A stretch of 64,000 nt of DNA from CAWCPR01 sp963797475 (lineage in GTDB: Bacteria; Chloroflexota; Anaerolineae; Anaerolineales; UBA4823), in the NCBI GenBank assembly GCA_963797475.1, contig CAWCPR010000001.1:186001-250000 (forward strand). Reading direction: 5' to 3'. Position numbers and translations under genes: made by a program. The stretch's first letter is position 1; each line of letters begins with the position of its first letter. The notes below the pieces were generated by a model that saw only the letters and a program-made list of their open reading frames with translations, did no database searches and was not told the origin of the DNA. This document shows positions 8,266 through 15,620 of this stretch, piece after piece.

Positions 8266-8628
8266 CTACTGCTGGTAAACCCAAACAGCTTCTTTTTCTA
8301 CCGTTTGGGGGAAACGGCCGCCCTGTTCTACTAGGTTCTCCCATTCTTCCTGGGTATAAACCAATAAATCCACAGGTACAGGAAAACCCAGAACATCCCA
8401 TTGTAGCGAGCGGCTCCAGAAAGGAACGCCAGCATCCTTCACGATCAGGATCAGATCCAGATCGCTGCTCACCCCCCAATCGCCGCGGGCGTAGGAACCA
8501 AAGTAACCCGCCTTCAGGATGTCTCGGCCGCTTCGAATCTGATGGTCTACCCAGCCCCGCACAGCCGTATCCACTGTTTGGAGGTCAGGCCATTTGATGA
8601 CGGACGAATTCAAGGATCTCACTGGCAT
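8266..8628 (-). CDS. MNT-type nucleotidyltransferase, antitoxin-like
   Basis: A roughly 120-aa minimal nucleotidyltransferase with the signature AGYFGSYARGDWGVSSDLDL (GS-x9-DxD) and a later acidic strand, FPVPVDLLV. MNT proteins pair with HEPN RNases as type VII toxin-antitoxin systems, where the MNT protein AMPylates and silences HEPN. The gene overlaps the end of a broken HEPN partner immediately upstream, the usual gene order. The start is uncertain: ATG 8628, GTG 8622 and TTG 8613 are all in frame. The MNT part appears intact although its partner is not. Confidence 0.8.
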   Translation of the reverse strand: MPVRSLNSSVIKWPDLQTVDTAVRGWVDHQIRSGRDILKAGYFGSYARGDWGVSSDLDLILIVKDAGVPFWSRSLQWDVLGFPVPVDLLVYTQEEWENLVEQGGRFPQTVEKEAVWVYQQ

Positions 8629-8780
8629 ATTGGATCGCCTGTTCGCTTTGCAAGGGGCCGTAATGCTCGAATGGGGCTCCGCTCGGATGCCCACTCGTGA
8701 TATCCACCTTTGCGAGATTCTTGCGCCTGTTCCAGGTCCCTAATTGCCTGGGTGAACCAATCAAAGGAACGATCTGACAT
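8585..8780 (-). pseudogene. HEPN-domain protein with the central part deleted
   Basis: The N-terminus MSDRSFDWFTQAIRDLEQA starts at the ATG at 8780 and matches HEPN partners of MNT proteins. After GGYHEWA (about 8695) the frame breaks. In a second frame the text resumes with GAPFEHYGPLQSEQAIQYAS and ends EILEFVRHQMA at 8585, the usual C-terminus. About half the expected 120-130 residues, including the core that normally carries the Rx4-6H RNase motif, is missing. The join is out of frame. It lies directly upstream of the MNT gene and shares its promoter. Confidence 0.8.
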
Positions 8781-8803
8781 ATATACATTATACCCGGTCA
8801 GAT
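8772..8803 (-). promoter_or_regulatory. Inverted repeat around the -10 box of the HEPN/MNT promoter
   Basis: ATCTGAC (8772-8778) and GTCAGAT (8797-8803) form a perfect 7-bp inverted repeat. Between them lies ATTATA (8787-8792), a TATAAT -10 box read on the minus strand, just before the HEPN ATG at 8780. An operator straddling the -10 and start codon is typical of autoregulated toxin-antitoxin operons. Confidence 0.5.
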
Positions 8804-8816
8804 GAAAGTTTGACTT

Positions 8817-8845
8817 TTGCCAACTGGCATCCAATGCTTTATAAT
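8817..8845 (+). promoter_or_regulatory. Sigma-70-type promoter for the 8956 gene
   Basis: TTGCCA (8817-8822) and TATAAT (8840-8845) are separated by 17 nt, close to consensus. The predicted transcript would have a leader of about 105 nt before the TTG start at 8956. Confidence 0.5.
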
Positions 8846-8955
8846 GGGCCACGATGACAGACAAATAGGCTCTTTGTGGTCTGCAATGGAAAAGAACATC
8901 ACCAGGCGGTTTATAAACCCTCACCAAGGAGCCTGAAATCGAGGAGTTTTTCAAC

Positions 8956-9393
8956 TTGGCGTTACGTCTCACGAACCAGAATAAACCGTGTATTACGCTT
9001 TCGATGACCGAGGCGGCCTGGTCCGGAATTTTAGACCTGGCAGAAGCTTACGGCTGGAATCCCTATGGCGTGATCGTCCCGGGCCAGTGGCAGGCGTTGG
9101 AATTGGAATTTTCCGCTTATTTCGCCGACCTTGCGCCCGGATGGGGGAATAACGGCGATGAGGGCGGATTGGTGGTGCTGGAGGACGCATTAAACATGGC
9201 TGACGCCCTGGAGCGCGCCTTCCTGGCCTATGAACCCGCGTATGAGCCCACTTCTATGTTTCTGTTCAATCTCTACGATACCAAGAGCCTGGCCCGGCCC
9301 GGCATCGGCGTCATCCTGGCTGTCATTGATTTCTGCCGCTACGGCGCTTTTTTGATCAACCGCTACGCTCGCACGGCGAAAGAAAGAGCATGA
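8956..9393 (+). CDS. Hypothetical protein
   Basis: A 145-aa soluble protein. GAGGAG at 8941-8946 is well placed for the TTG at 8956; the first in-frame ATG is at about 9004. Visible features are an N-terminal region LSMTEAAWSGILDLAEAYGW, an acidic loop (NNGDEGG) and a helix VLEDALNMADALERAF. The C-terminal helix is FCRYGAFLINRYARTAKERA. It resembles small uncharacterised proteins that bind nothing recognisable. Its stop codon overlaps the next ATG (ATGA), indicating translational coupling with the phosphatase gene. Confidence 0.72.
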   Translation: MALRLTNQNKPCITLSMTEAAWSGILDLAEAYGWNPYGVIVPGQWQALELEFSAYFADLAPGWGNNGDEGGLVVLEDALNMADALERAFLAYEPAYEPTSMFLFNLYDTKSLARPGIGVILAVIDFCRYGAFLINRYARTAKERA

Positions 9394-10175
9394 AGTCCCC
9401 CCTGCAGGAATATCTCGACTTCGCGGTTGAAACCGTCTATCAAGCCGGGCGGATAACGCTGGGGTATTTTCGCAGCGGGACATCGGTCGATTTGAAGGGG
9501 GATAACTCCCCGGTCACCGCAGCCGACCGGGAGGCCGAAGCCCTGATCCGCTCCCGCATTGAGGCGAAATACCCGCAGCATGCCATCGTCGGCGAGGAAT
9601 TTGGCGACAGCCGCCCCGCCGGAGCGGATCACTGCTGGTATGTCGATCCCATCGACGGCACCAAGTCCTTCATTCGCGGCGTCCCGCTGTACGCCGTGCT
9701 GCTCGGTCTGGAGATCGAGGCCAAGATTGAAGCGGGAGTCGCATACTTCCCGGCCCTGGACGAGATGGTTTACGCCGCCTCCGGAAGCGGCTGTTTTTGG
9801 AACGGCCGGCGCGCCCGCGTATCCTCAGAGCGGCAGTTGAGCCGCAGCTTTGTCTCGTTCACCGATCCAATGGGCTTCGAAAACTATGGCAGACAGGCGG
9901 CCTGGGAGCGAATTCAGGCGGCGACTTATTACCGGGTGGGCTGGTCGGATGCCTACGGCCACGCCCTGGTCGCCACCGGCCGGCTGGAGCTGATGTTGGA
10001 CCCGGTGATGAACTCCTGGGACTGCGGGCCTTTTCCTGTGCTGCTGCGTGAAGCGGGTGGATTCTTCGGGGATTGGTCCGGAAATGAGACCATCTCCGCC
10101 GGTGAAGCGTTGAGCACCACCCAGGCGCTGCTGCCGGATGTGTTGGGTTTGATTGAGGGACGGAATCGCTTCTAA
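9390..10175 (+). CDS. Inositol-monophosphatase family phosphatase (possibly histidinol-phosphatase)
   Basis: A 261-aa Mg-dependent sugar-phosphate phosphatase of the SuhB/HisN fold. Metal-ligand motifs are all present: GEE (E69/E70), DPIDGT (residues 86-91) and the C-terminal WDCGP (W210-D211). The family hydrolyses inositol phosphate, histidinol phosphate or similar monoesters. Features such as TDPMGFENYG and WSDAYGHALVATGRLELMLD look closer to the histidinol-phosphatase branch than to SuhB, but substrate is not certain. It overlaps the preceding gene by 4 nt. Confidence 0.9.
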   Translation: MKSPLQEYLDFAVETVYQAGRITLGYFRSGTSVDLKGDNSPVTAADREAEALIRSRIEAKYPQHAIVGEEFGDSRPAGADHCWYVDPIDGTKSFIRGVPLYAVLLGLEIEAKIEAGVAYFPALDEMVYAASGSGCFWNGRRARVSSERQLSRSFVSFTDPMGFENYGRQAAWERIQAATYYRVGWSDAYGHALVATGRLELMLDPVMNSWDCGPFPVLLREAGGFFGDWSGNETISAGEALSTTQALLPDVLGLIEGRNRF

Positions 10176-10231
10176 TTTAAGAAAAACTTGTAACGGACGT
10201 CTTCGGCAAAGGCTGAACAGGAGGTCTACAG

Positions 10232-11035
10232 ATGCCTGCTCCAGACAAATTCGAGTCGGTTGCAGCGAAAAACTGGTACGAGATGCTCACCACGGGTGAA
10301 ATTGACCGCAACGGACTCCGCCGCAGGATTTATAAACATTTACCCCGCGAGCCACGCTGCCAGCAATGTAACGCCCCTTTTGAGGGCATCGGCGGCGTGA
10401 TTGTCAAAACCTTGGAAGGCATTATCCCCTCGAATCTGAATCCTCGCTACTGCAACCACTGTGAGACCTTTGCCCGCAACAACCCTGGTGGAGCCGAAGT
10501 GGAGCTGGCGATGGTTTTTGCCGACGTGCGTGGATCTACCACACTTGCCGAGAAGATGGATAATATTGAATTTACCCGCCTGATCGACCGCTTCTACCAG
10601 GAGGCGGGAAGGGTTCTGATCCAATCGGATGGCATGATCGAGAAATTAATTGGCGATGAGCTGGCTGCGCTATACGTCCCCGGTTATGCAGGTCCTCGCT
10701 ACCCCAGGCGGGCTTTGCAAGCAGCCAGAGAGCTGATTAAGGTCACTGGTCACAACGCCGGGGAAGAGCCCTGGATTCCTGTGGGGGTCGGCGTGCATTA
10801 TGGCAAAGCATTCGTCGGCGCCCTGGGGGCGCAGGGCAGCGTGATTGAGATCACAGCCCTGGGGGATGACGTCAACGTCGCCGCCCGGCTTTGCCAGGCA
10901 GCCAAAGCCGGCGAGATCATCGCCAGCGAAGCGGTCTGTGAGGCGGCGGGAATCTCCTACGAAGCCTACGAACAGCGCGATCTGGCCCTGAAAGGCCGTA
11001 ATGAACCTGTGCGGGTGCGAATCTTGCCGGTTTAA
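10232..11035 (+). CDS. Class III adenylate/guanylate cyclase with N-terminal zinc-binding module
   Basis: A 267-aa protein. The N-terminal part (residues 1-85) has two CxxC pairs (C43/C46 and C74/C77) that could bind zinc. The cyclase domain (about 90-267) holds the metal aspartates D98 (FADVRGST) and D142 (IGDELAA). K138 and D212/D213 are substrate-specifying residues of the ATP type, and N215 and R219 (DDVNVAARL) stabilise the transition state. The catalytic set is therefore complete, and cAMP production is the best prediction. An AGGAGG ribosome-binding site precedes the ATG. No effector or cAMP receptor lies nearby. Confidence 0.88.
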   Translation: MPAPDKFESVAAKNWYEMLTTGEIDRNGLRRRIYKHLPREPRCQQCNAPFEGIGGVIVKTLEGIIPSNLNPRYCNHCETFARNNPGGAEVELAMVFADVRGSTTLAEKMDNIEFTRLIDRFYQEAGRVLIQSDGMIEKLIGDELAALYVPGYAGPRYPRRALQAARELIKVTGHNAGEEPWIPVGVGVHYGKAFVGALGAQGSVIEITALGDDVNVAARLCQAAKAGEIIASEAVCEAAGISYEAYEQRDLALKGRNEPVRVRILPV

Positions 11036-11148
11036 ACCAAGGCCGACCTTGTTCGGGAAAGAAATCAACCAATTATCATTAATTCATCTCCTGTTTGGTA
11101 AAATATATGTGACAACTACAAAAAACCCTAGAATCGAAGGAGTAAGGT

Positions 11149-11625
11149 ATGAAAGGCAATGAAAAACTGATCAGTACACTAAACGATCTTCTGGCAGACG
11201 AGCTGACCGCCATAAGCCAATATATGGTCCACTCAGAAATGTGCGAAAACTGGGGTTACGGCAAGCTGCACGACGCCATCGAAAAGCAAGCCATGGACGA
11301 AATGCACCACGCCGAGTGGCTGATCCAGCGCATTATCTTCCTGGATGGAATGCCAGTCGTTTCCAAGCTCAACCCGATGAAAATCGGTAAAAGCGTGCTG
11401 GAGATGGTCGTGAACGACCAGGACTCCGAGGTGGGAGCGGTGCGCGCTTACAACGCCGGGATACGCCTGGCGCGCGAAGTGGAAGACCAGGGCACGGCCG
11501 ACCTGCTGACCACCATCCTCAAGATGGAAGAAGGCCACGTGGATTGGGCTGAGACGCAGCGCGACCAGGTCGAGCAGATGGGCCTGCAAATCTACCTGAT
11601 CAACCAGACCGAGGGCGCAGACTGA
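11149..11625 (+). CDS. bfr: Bacterioferritin
   Basis: A 158-aa protein, the usual length. The dinuclear ferroxidase ligands are all visible: E18, E51, H54, E94, E127 and H130. M52, the heme axial ligand, is also present, so this should form a 24-mer heme-containing iron-storage shell that oxidises Fe(II). The start is supported by AAGGAG 7 nt upstream of the ATG. It is followed by a clear intrinsic terminator, suggesting a monocistronic unit. No bacterioferritin-associated ferredoxin lies beside it. Confidence 0.96.
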   Translation: MKGNEKLISTLNDLLADELTAISQYMVHSEMCENWGYGKLHDAIEKQAMDEMHHAEWLIQRIIFLDGMPVVSKLNPMKIGKSVLEMVVNDQDSEVGAVRAYNAGIRLAREVEDQGTADLLTTILKMEEGHVDWAETQRDQVEQMGLQIYLINQTEGAD

Positions 11626-11657
11626 GCGACGGGCCAAGATGTACTTTCGATAGAACA

Positions 11658-11699
11658 GGGCAGCACCCGATTTACCGATCCGGGTGCTGCCCGCTTTTT
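11658..11699 (+). terminator. Rho-independent terminator after bfr
   Basis: GGGCAGCACCCG (11658-11669) pairs perfectly with CGGGTGCTGCCC (11681-11692), with an 11-nt loop. The stem is followed by GCTTTTT. Confidence 0.88.
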
Positions 11700-11815
11700 C
11701 GCAAACTAGACGACGCTAAAATCCTCAGGCCAGGCCCGGGAGTGTTTCTCCGAGTAAATCACCAAAAAATAATATAATTGAGCCATGCGAATGGGTTTTT
11801 CCACAGGAGAATGCC

Positions 11816-11980
11816 ATGGTTGGGATAGGTCTTTCGGAAATTGTCGTTGTCATTTTAAACTTACTGTTCCTCTTGGCCATACCCGCGGCCGTGATCTACG
11901 TCGCCTGGCGCTTTTGGCAAAGGTTGAAGGCGTTAGAAGAACGGGTCAATGAGCTGGAACGCCAGGCCGGACATTCGTGA
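11816..11980 (+). CDS. Small single-pass membrane protein
   Basis: A 54-codon ORF with AGGAG 6 nt upstream of its ATG. It encodes one membrane helix (IVVVILNLLFLLAIPAAVIY), then a basic and acidic amphipathic coiled tail (WQRLKALEERVNELERQAGH). Its TGA overlaps the GTG start of the CPBP protease gene (GTGA), so the two are likely co-translated. Function unknown. The layout, one helix plus a short cytoplasmic coiled coil, suggests a membrane-tethered partner or adaptor. Confidence 0.7.
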   Translation: MVGIGLSEIVVVILNLLFLLAIPAAVIYVAWRFWQRLKALEERVNELERQAGHS

Positions 11981-12894
11981 CGGAAACGGCTCTTCCGGTA
12001 CCGATCGAAGCCAGGCGCAGGCTGCTGTCCGTCGCCTGGGTCGCCACACTGCTGGTCTCCAACCTGCCAGATATTCTCTGGCGCGAAGTGACAGGCCGGG
12101 ATGCGAGCTGGGTCTTCTGGCCAAAAATCGCCCTGCTGGCGATTTTGCTCGCCGCCAGCCTGTACTGGAAAGAGATCCGCCCGCTGCGACCGTACCTGTT
12201 CGTGTTTCTGGTGCTTTACCTGGTGGAACAGGCCTCGACTGTGATCGCCCAGGCGCCTTTGTGGAAGGAGCGCTTCAACAGCACCGCTTTCACGATCCAG
12301 ATGCTGGGCAACCAGTTGCTGCGCTTTGGGGTGGCATGGGTGATGGCGCTCACGTTGTACATCCTCAAATGGCGGCGTGCGGATTTTTATTTTGTCAAAG
12401 GCCAGCTCGACGCACCCGTAAAACCGGTTCCCTGGCTGGGGATGGATAAGCCGGAATCCTGGAAACGATTCGGGAAGATTCTTTCCATTGCAATCAGCCT
12501 GGGAACGCTGGCTTTCCTGGTCATCACAGGCCGGCCTTCGTTAGAGGTGTTGCTAAAATCCCTGGTTTACTTGCCGGCGGTGGTGGTTTTTGCGGCGATG
12601 AACGCCTTCAGCGAGGAGATGAGCTATCGCTGCACGCTGCTATCGACCTCCCAGCCTGTCGTTGGGGATGACCAGGCCTTACTGCTCAGCGCTGCCTTTT
12701 TCGGTATCGGCCATTTTTACGGGGTCCCTTACGGCCTGATTGGGGTATTGATGGCTGGCTTGCTGGGCTGGCTGCTGGGCAAGAGCATGCTGGAGACCCA
12801 CGGGTTTGCCTGGGCCTGGTTCATCCACTTTTTGCAAGACGTGATGATCTTTGCTTTTATCGCCATCGGCTCGATCGTCCCCGGGGGAGGCTAA
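11977..12894 (+). CDS. CPBP-family intramembrane metalloprotease
   Basis: A 305-aa polytopic membrane protein with the three conserved motifs of CPBP (Abi/Rce1-like) proteases. These are EEMSYR (E213, E214, R218), FFGIGHFYG (H246) and a third FIHFLQD. These residues are thought to bind zinc and cleave within or next to membrane helices. Hydrophobic segments span most of the length. The GTG start at 11977 overlaps the stop of the small membrane protein gene. Family roles include prenyl-protein processing and bacteriocin immunity; the substrate here is unknown. Confidence 0.87.
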   Translation: MTETALPVPIEARRRLLSVAWVATLLVSNLPDILWREVTGRDASWVFWPKIALLAILLAASLYWKEIRPLRPYLFVFLVLYLVEQASTVIAQAPLWKERFNSTAFTIQMLGNQLLRFGVAWVMALTLYILKWRRADFYFVKGQLDAPVKPVPWLGMDKPESWKRFGKILSIAISLGTLAFLVITGRPSLEVLLKSLVYLPAVVVFAAMNAFSEEMSYRCTLLSTSQPVVGDDQALLLSAAFFGIGHFYGVPYGLIGVLMAGLLGWLLGKSMLETHGFAWAWFIHFLQDVMIFAFIAIGSIVPGGG

Positions 12895-12923
12895 AATAAG
12901 AACAGGGAATTTGAGGAGGAACT

Positions 12924-13253
12924 ATGGCATACGACGAAGCTTTAGCCAGCCGGATTCGTCTCGAGATAGCGGGTTTGCCCGAGCTGGTGGAAAAGAAAAT
13001 GTTTGGCGGGATCGCCTTCATGGTCCAAGGCAACATGGCCTGTGGGGTAAACGGCCCGGATCTCATCGTCCGCCTGGGCCCGGAGCGCTCTGACGCTGCC
13101 CTGGCCCAGCCGCATACCCGCCTGTTCGCCATGACCGGGCGACCGATGACAGGTTGGGTGATGGTAGCCCCCGCCGGCTGCCAGACTGACCAGGAGTTAA
13201 AGGATTGGGTCCGAAAAGGGGTGGATTACGCCCTTTCTTTGCCGAAAAAATAG
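12924..13253 (+). CDS. TfoX N-terminal domain protein
   Basis: A 109-aa single-domain protein matching the TfoX/Sxy N-terminal fold. The characteristic parts are KKMFGGIAFMVQGNMACGVN, LIVRLGP and the C-terminal GWVMVAPAG plus a helix. In gamma-proteobacteria Sxy activates competence genes together with CRP. Stand-alone N-terminal domains are widespread in other phyla and their role is unclear. AGGAGG lies 6 nt before the ATG. No competence genes are adjacent. Confidence 0.88.
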   Translation: MAYDEALASRIRLEIAGLPELVEKKMFGGIAFMVQGNMACGVNGPDLIVRLGPERSDAALAQPHTRLFAMTGRPMTGWVMVAPAGCQTDQELKDWVRKGVDYALSLPKK

Positions 13254-13304
13254 CCCAATTCAGCGGGATTTTTAACGGGTTTTCAGCAAAGACGGAACAC
13301 GACA

Positions 13305-13790
13305 ATGTCGAGATTAATCCCAACCCCGGGCGAGATTCAAAAGCACCTGGTGACCCTGGAAGAAACGCCGCGCCGCATCGCCGCTTGCACCCAGGGGTTG
13401 GCGGAAGAGCGGTTGAGTTGGAAGCCGGAAGCGCGCCTCTGGTCGCCAGTCGAAGTGCTGGCCCACCTGCGCGGGTGCGAAGACTTATGGTCGTTCAGCA
13501 TCTACGCCATGTTGTCGCAGGATAACCCGTGCCTGGCGCTCCTGGACGAGCGCCGTTGGGCGAAAATCGCCCGCTACAGCGAGCTCGAATTCCAAAAGTC
13601 TTTCCAGGCCTTCGCCTTGAAGCGCCTCGAGCTGCTGAACGTCCTGCGGGCGCTTCCGGAAGAAGCCTGGCTGCGCACGGCGGACATCGGCGGGCGCAAG
13701 CACTCGGTCTACAGCCAGGCGCGGCGTATGGCCAAACACGAAAGCGAACACTGCGATCAGATCGCCGCGATTCTTGGGACGCTCAAGTAG
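13305..13790 (+). CDS. DinB-family protein
   Basis: A 161-aa four-helix-bundle protein of the DinB/YfiT superfamily. It has the pattern LSWKPEARLWSPVEVLAHLR near residues 38-57, a second helix with the E/D-rich loop, and a final MAKHESEHCDQIAAIL helix. The conserved His residues (H54, H144 and H148 by count) could form the metal triad. The family includes bacillithiol and mycothiol transferases and many uncharacterised members. It is one of three DinB-fold proteins within 7 kb. Confidence 0.87.
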   Translation: MSRLIPTPGEIQKHLVTLEETPRRIAACTQGLAEERLSWKPEARLWSPVEVLAHLRGCEDLWSFSIYAMLSQDNPCLALLDERRWAKIARYSELEFQKSFQAFALKRLELLNVLRALPEEAWLRTADIGGRKHSVYSQARRMAKHESEHCDQIAAILGTLK

Positions 13791-13854
13791 GGCGGCATTC
13801 AGGCAGTAAACGCCCTGGCGACGAGGGAGACGGCAGATTAGAAATCTGCCCTAC
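13787..13854. repeat. Palindromic element with GTAGGGC/GCCCTAC ends
   Basis: GTAGGGC (13787-13793, overlapping the DinB stop) pairs with GCCCTAC (13848-13854). An inner perfect hairpin, GGCAGATT-AGA-AATCTGCC, occupies 13832-13850. It is directly followed by copy B1 of another dispersed repeat. Confidence 0.6.
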
Positions 13855-13856
13855 GT

Positions 13857-13920
13857 GTAAAAGTGTCGGGCGCTTGTGGCGCACCACGCATTATGATGAA
13901 AAGAGATTCATCAAAATAGG
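13857..13920 (+). repeat. Dispersed repeat B, copy 1
   Basis: Bases 13857-13898 (42 nt, containing GTGTCGGGCGCTTGTGGCGC and ending ATTATGATG) are identical to the reverse complement of 45647-45688. A 3' block, GATTCATCAAAATAGG (13905-13920), also recurs there. In this copy only 6 nt separate the two blocks. A shorter relative lies at 42476-42530. Confidence 0.85.
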
Positions 13921-13963
13921 ACTGAGGGATTTCTTACCCAAGACTCAAGAAGGGAGAAAACAG

Positions 13964-14554
13964 ATGGAATTTAGTGATGTCGTGCTCAAACGCCGCATGG
14001 TCCGCAATTTCTCACCCGAGCCAGTCGCGCCCGAACAGATCGAGCGCATCCTGGAGCTGGCCCGCCACAGCCCCAGCGCCGGGTTTACCCAGGGGCAGTC
14101 CTTCGTTTTGGTCACCCGGCCGGAATTGAAAAAGCAGATCGCCAAATTGTGCGGTGAAGAAGGCTACGTGAGCGGCGGTTTCGATCCTTTCATCTCCGCC
14201 GCCCCGCTGTTGATCGTCCCTTGCGCCAGTGAAAACGCTTATCACCGCCGCTACCAGGAGCCCGATAAAATAAAAACGGACGGGACCGAGATCGAATGGC
14301 CTGTGCCCTATTGGTTCATGGACATCGGCTGCGCGGTGATGCTGGTCCTGCTGGCGGTGGTCGATGAAGGCCTGGCTGCCGGTTTCGCCGGGGCGCATGA
14401 CCTGAACGCTTTTCGCAGGCTGCTCTCCCTGCCAGACGAAGTCACCCCGATGGGCGTCATCCCGGTTGGGCACCCGGCTCCCGATAAACGCTCGCCTTCC
14501 TTGAAACGCGGCCGGCGGCCTGAAGCGGAAGTCATTCACCGGGAAAAATGGTAA
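13964..14554 (+). CDS. Nitroreductase family protein
   Basis: A 196-aa FMN-dependent NAD(P)H oxidoreductase. It starts with the family hallmark FSDVVLKRRMVRNFSPEPV (the RRMVRNF basic FMN-phosphate binding stretch). ARHSPSAGFTQGQSFVLV follows, then the central MDIGCAVMLVLLAVVDEG helix. It ends in PIGHP-like text (GVIPVGHP) and a basic tail. A longer frame runs upstream to 13529 across the repeats; the ATG at 13964, with AAGGGAG 8-13 nt before it, is the natural start. It probably reduces nitro or quinone compounds. Confidence 0.92.
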   Translation: MEFSDVVLKRRMVRNFSPEPVAPEQIERILELARHSPSAGFTQGQSFVLVTRPELKKQIAKLCGEEGYVSGGFDPFISAAPLLIVPCASENAYHRRYQEPDKIKTDGTEIEWPVPYWFMDIGCAVMLVLLAVVDEGLAAGFAGAHDLNAFRRLLSLPDEVTPMGVIPVGHPAPDKRSPSLKRGRRPEAEVIHREKW

Positions 14555-14573
14555 TTCTTTAGGGAAGGGAAAA

Positions 14574-15047
14574 ATGGCAAAAGATCCCGGTTTTGATGTT
14601 AATGCAGCCCATCGCTATTTTTCGGCGCAGTGCTTCAACCAGGCTTGGGACCTGATCGACAAAGGTGGGCGCACCCCCGAGGAAGACGAACAAATGCTGC
14701 GCCTGAGCCTAGCCTCCCACTGGCATTGGACGCAGCGCCAGGATTATTCGCCGACCGGCGCATCCATCGGCCACTGGCAGACCTCGCGCATCTACGCAAT
14801 CCTGGGCCAACCCGAGAACGCCCGCCGCTATGGCCTGCTCTCCTTACAGGCCAGCCAGGCAGAGGGGGTGGAACCGTTTTTTGTGGCTTATGCTTACGAG
14901 GCCCTGGCGCGCGCCGAAGCGCTGGCTGGTCAGCGCGACCAGGCGGAAGCCTACCTGCAGCAGGCCCTGTCTGCCGTGGATAAAGTGCTCGAATCCGGGG
15001 ACCGGCAGCAGATCCTGGCCGACCTGGAAACCATACACATCCCTTGA
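14574..15047 (+). CDS. TPR-like helical protein
   Basis: A 157-aa all-helical protein. Helix pairs such as NAAHRYFSAQCFNQAWDLID, TSRIYAILGQPENARRYGLL and VAYAYEALARAEALAGQRDQ have the small/large residue spacing of tetratricopeptide repeats. It resembles a family of conserved hypothetical proteins found with small-molecule enzymes. No catalytic residues were recognised. A GAAGGGAAAA ribosome-binding site lies before the ATG, and the stop overlaps the TTG start of the next gene. Confidence 0.78.
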   Translation: MAKDPGFDVNAAHRYFSAQCFNQAWDLIDKGGRTPEEDEQMLRLSLASHWHWTQRQDYSPTGASIGHWQTSRIYAILGQPENARRYGLLSLQASQAEGVEPFFVAYAYEALARAEALAGQRDQAEAYLQQALSAVDKVLESGDRQQILADLETIHIP

Positions 15048-15562
15048 GCGCTTTACCGGAAAAACTACAGTTCTCCGGCACCCAATTACGCCCGGCGAGC
15101 GACCTGGAGGCGTCTCTTTTGGCGTCCATCATCCGACAGGCTTTTGAGGAGTATCGCGACAGGCTCGACCCGCCCTCGGGCGCGCTGCGGGATACGGAGG
15201 CCAAGATCAAGGAGAAGATCGCCAGGGGCGGAGCCCTGATCGCCGAGGTGGAAGGCCAGGCTGCGGCCTGCGTGCTCTATGAAGTGGAGACAGACTACGT
15301 GTACCTGGGCCGGCTGGCAGTGCTGCCTGCCTTCCGCCGGCGTGGGATCGGCCAAATGCTGGTCGCCGCAGTGGAAGAACGAGCGCGGTCCCTGAACCAG
15401 CCGCAAGTCCTTTTAGCTGTGCGCATCCAGCTCCCCCACAACCGGGCGTTCTTCGAACGGTTGGGATACAGGCTGGTCCGCACTGGAAAACACGAAGGCT
15501 ACCAGGAAGATACGTTCGCGGTCTTGGTTAAGGAAATCGGTGTCCTTCCTTCCGGAAGCTGA
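15044..15562 (+). CDS. GNAT family N-acetyltransferase
   Basis: A 172-aa acetyltransferase that begins at a TTG overlapping the previous stop by 4 nt (TTGA). The core strand is TDYVYLGRLAVLPAFRR with the acetyl-CoA pyrophosphate loop RRRGIGQML (residues near 97-105). The usual C-terminal part is LPHNRAFFERLGYRLVRTGK. Substrate unknown. The tight overlap with the TPR-like gene suggests that they act together. Confidence 0.9.
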   Translation: MSALPEKLQFSGTQLRPASDLEASLLASIIRQAFEEYRDRLDPPSGALRDTEAKIKEKIARGGALIAEVEGQAAACVLYEVETDYVYLGRLAVLPAFRRRGIGQMLVAAVEERARSLNQPQVLLAVRIQLPHNRAFFERLGYRLVRTGKHEGYQEDTFAVLVKEIGVLPSGS

Positions 15563-15620
15563 AAACTGACTTGCAGGGACAGTCCCCAGTTGCAAAGGGA
15601 GATTTCATGGGCGCCGAACA

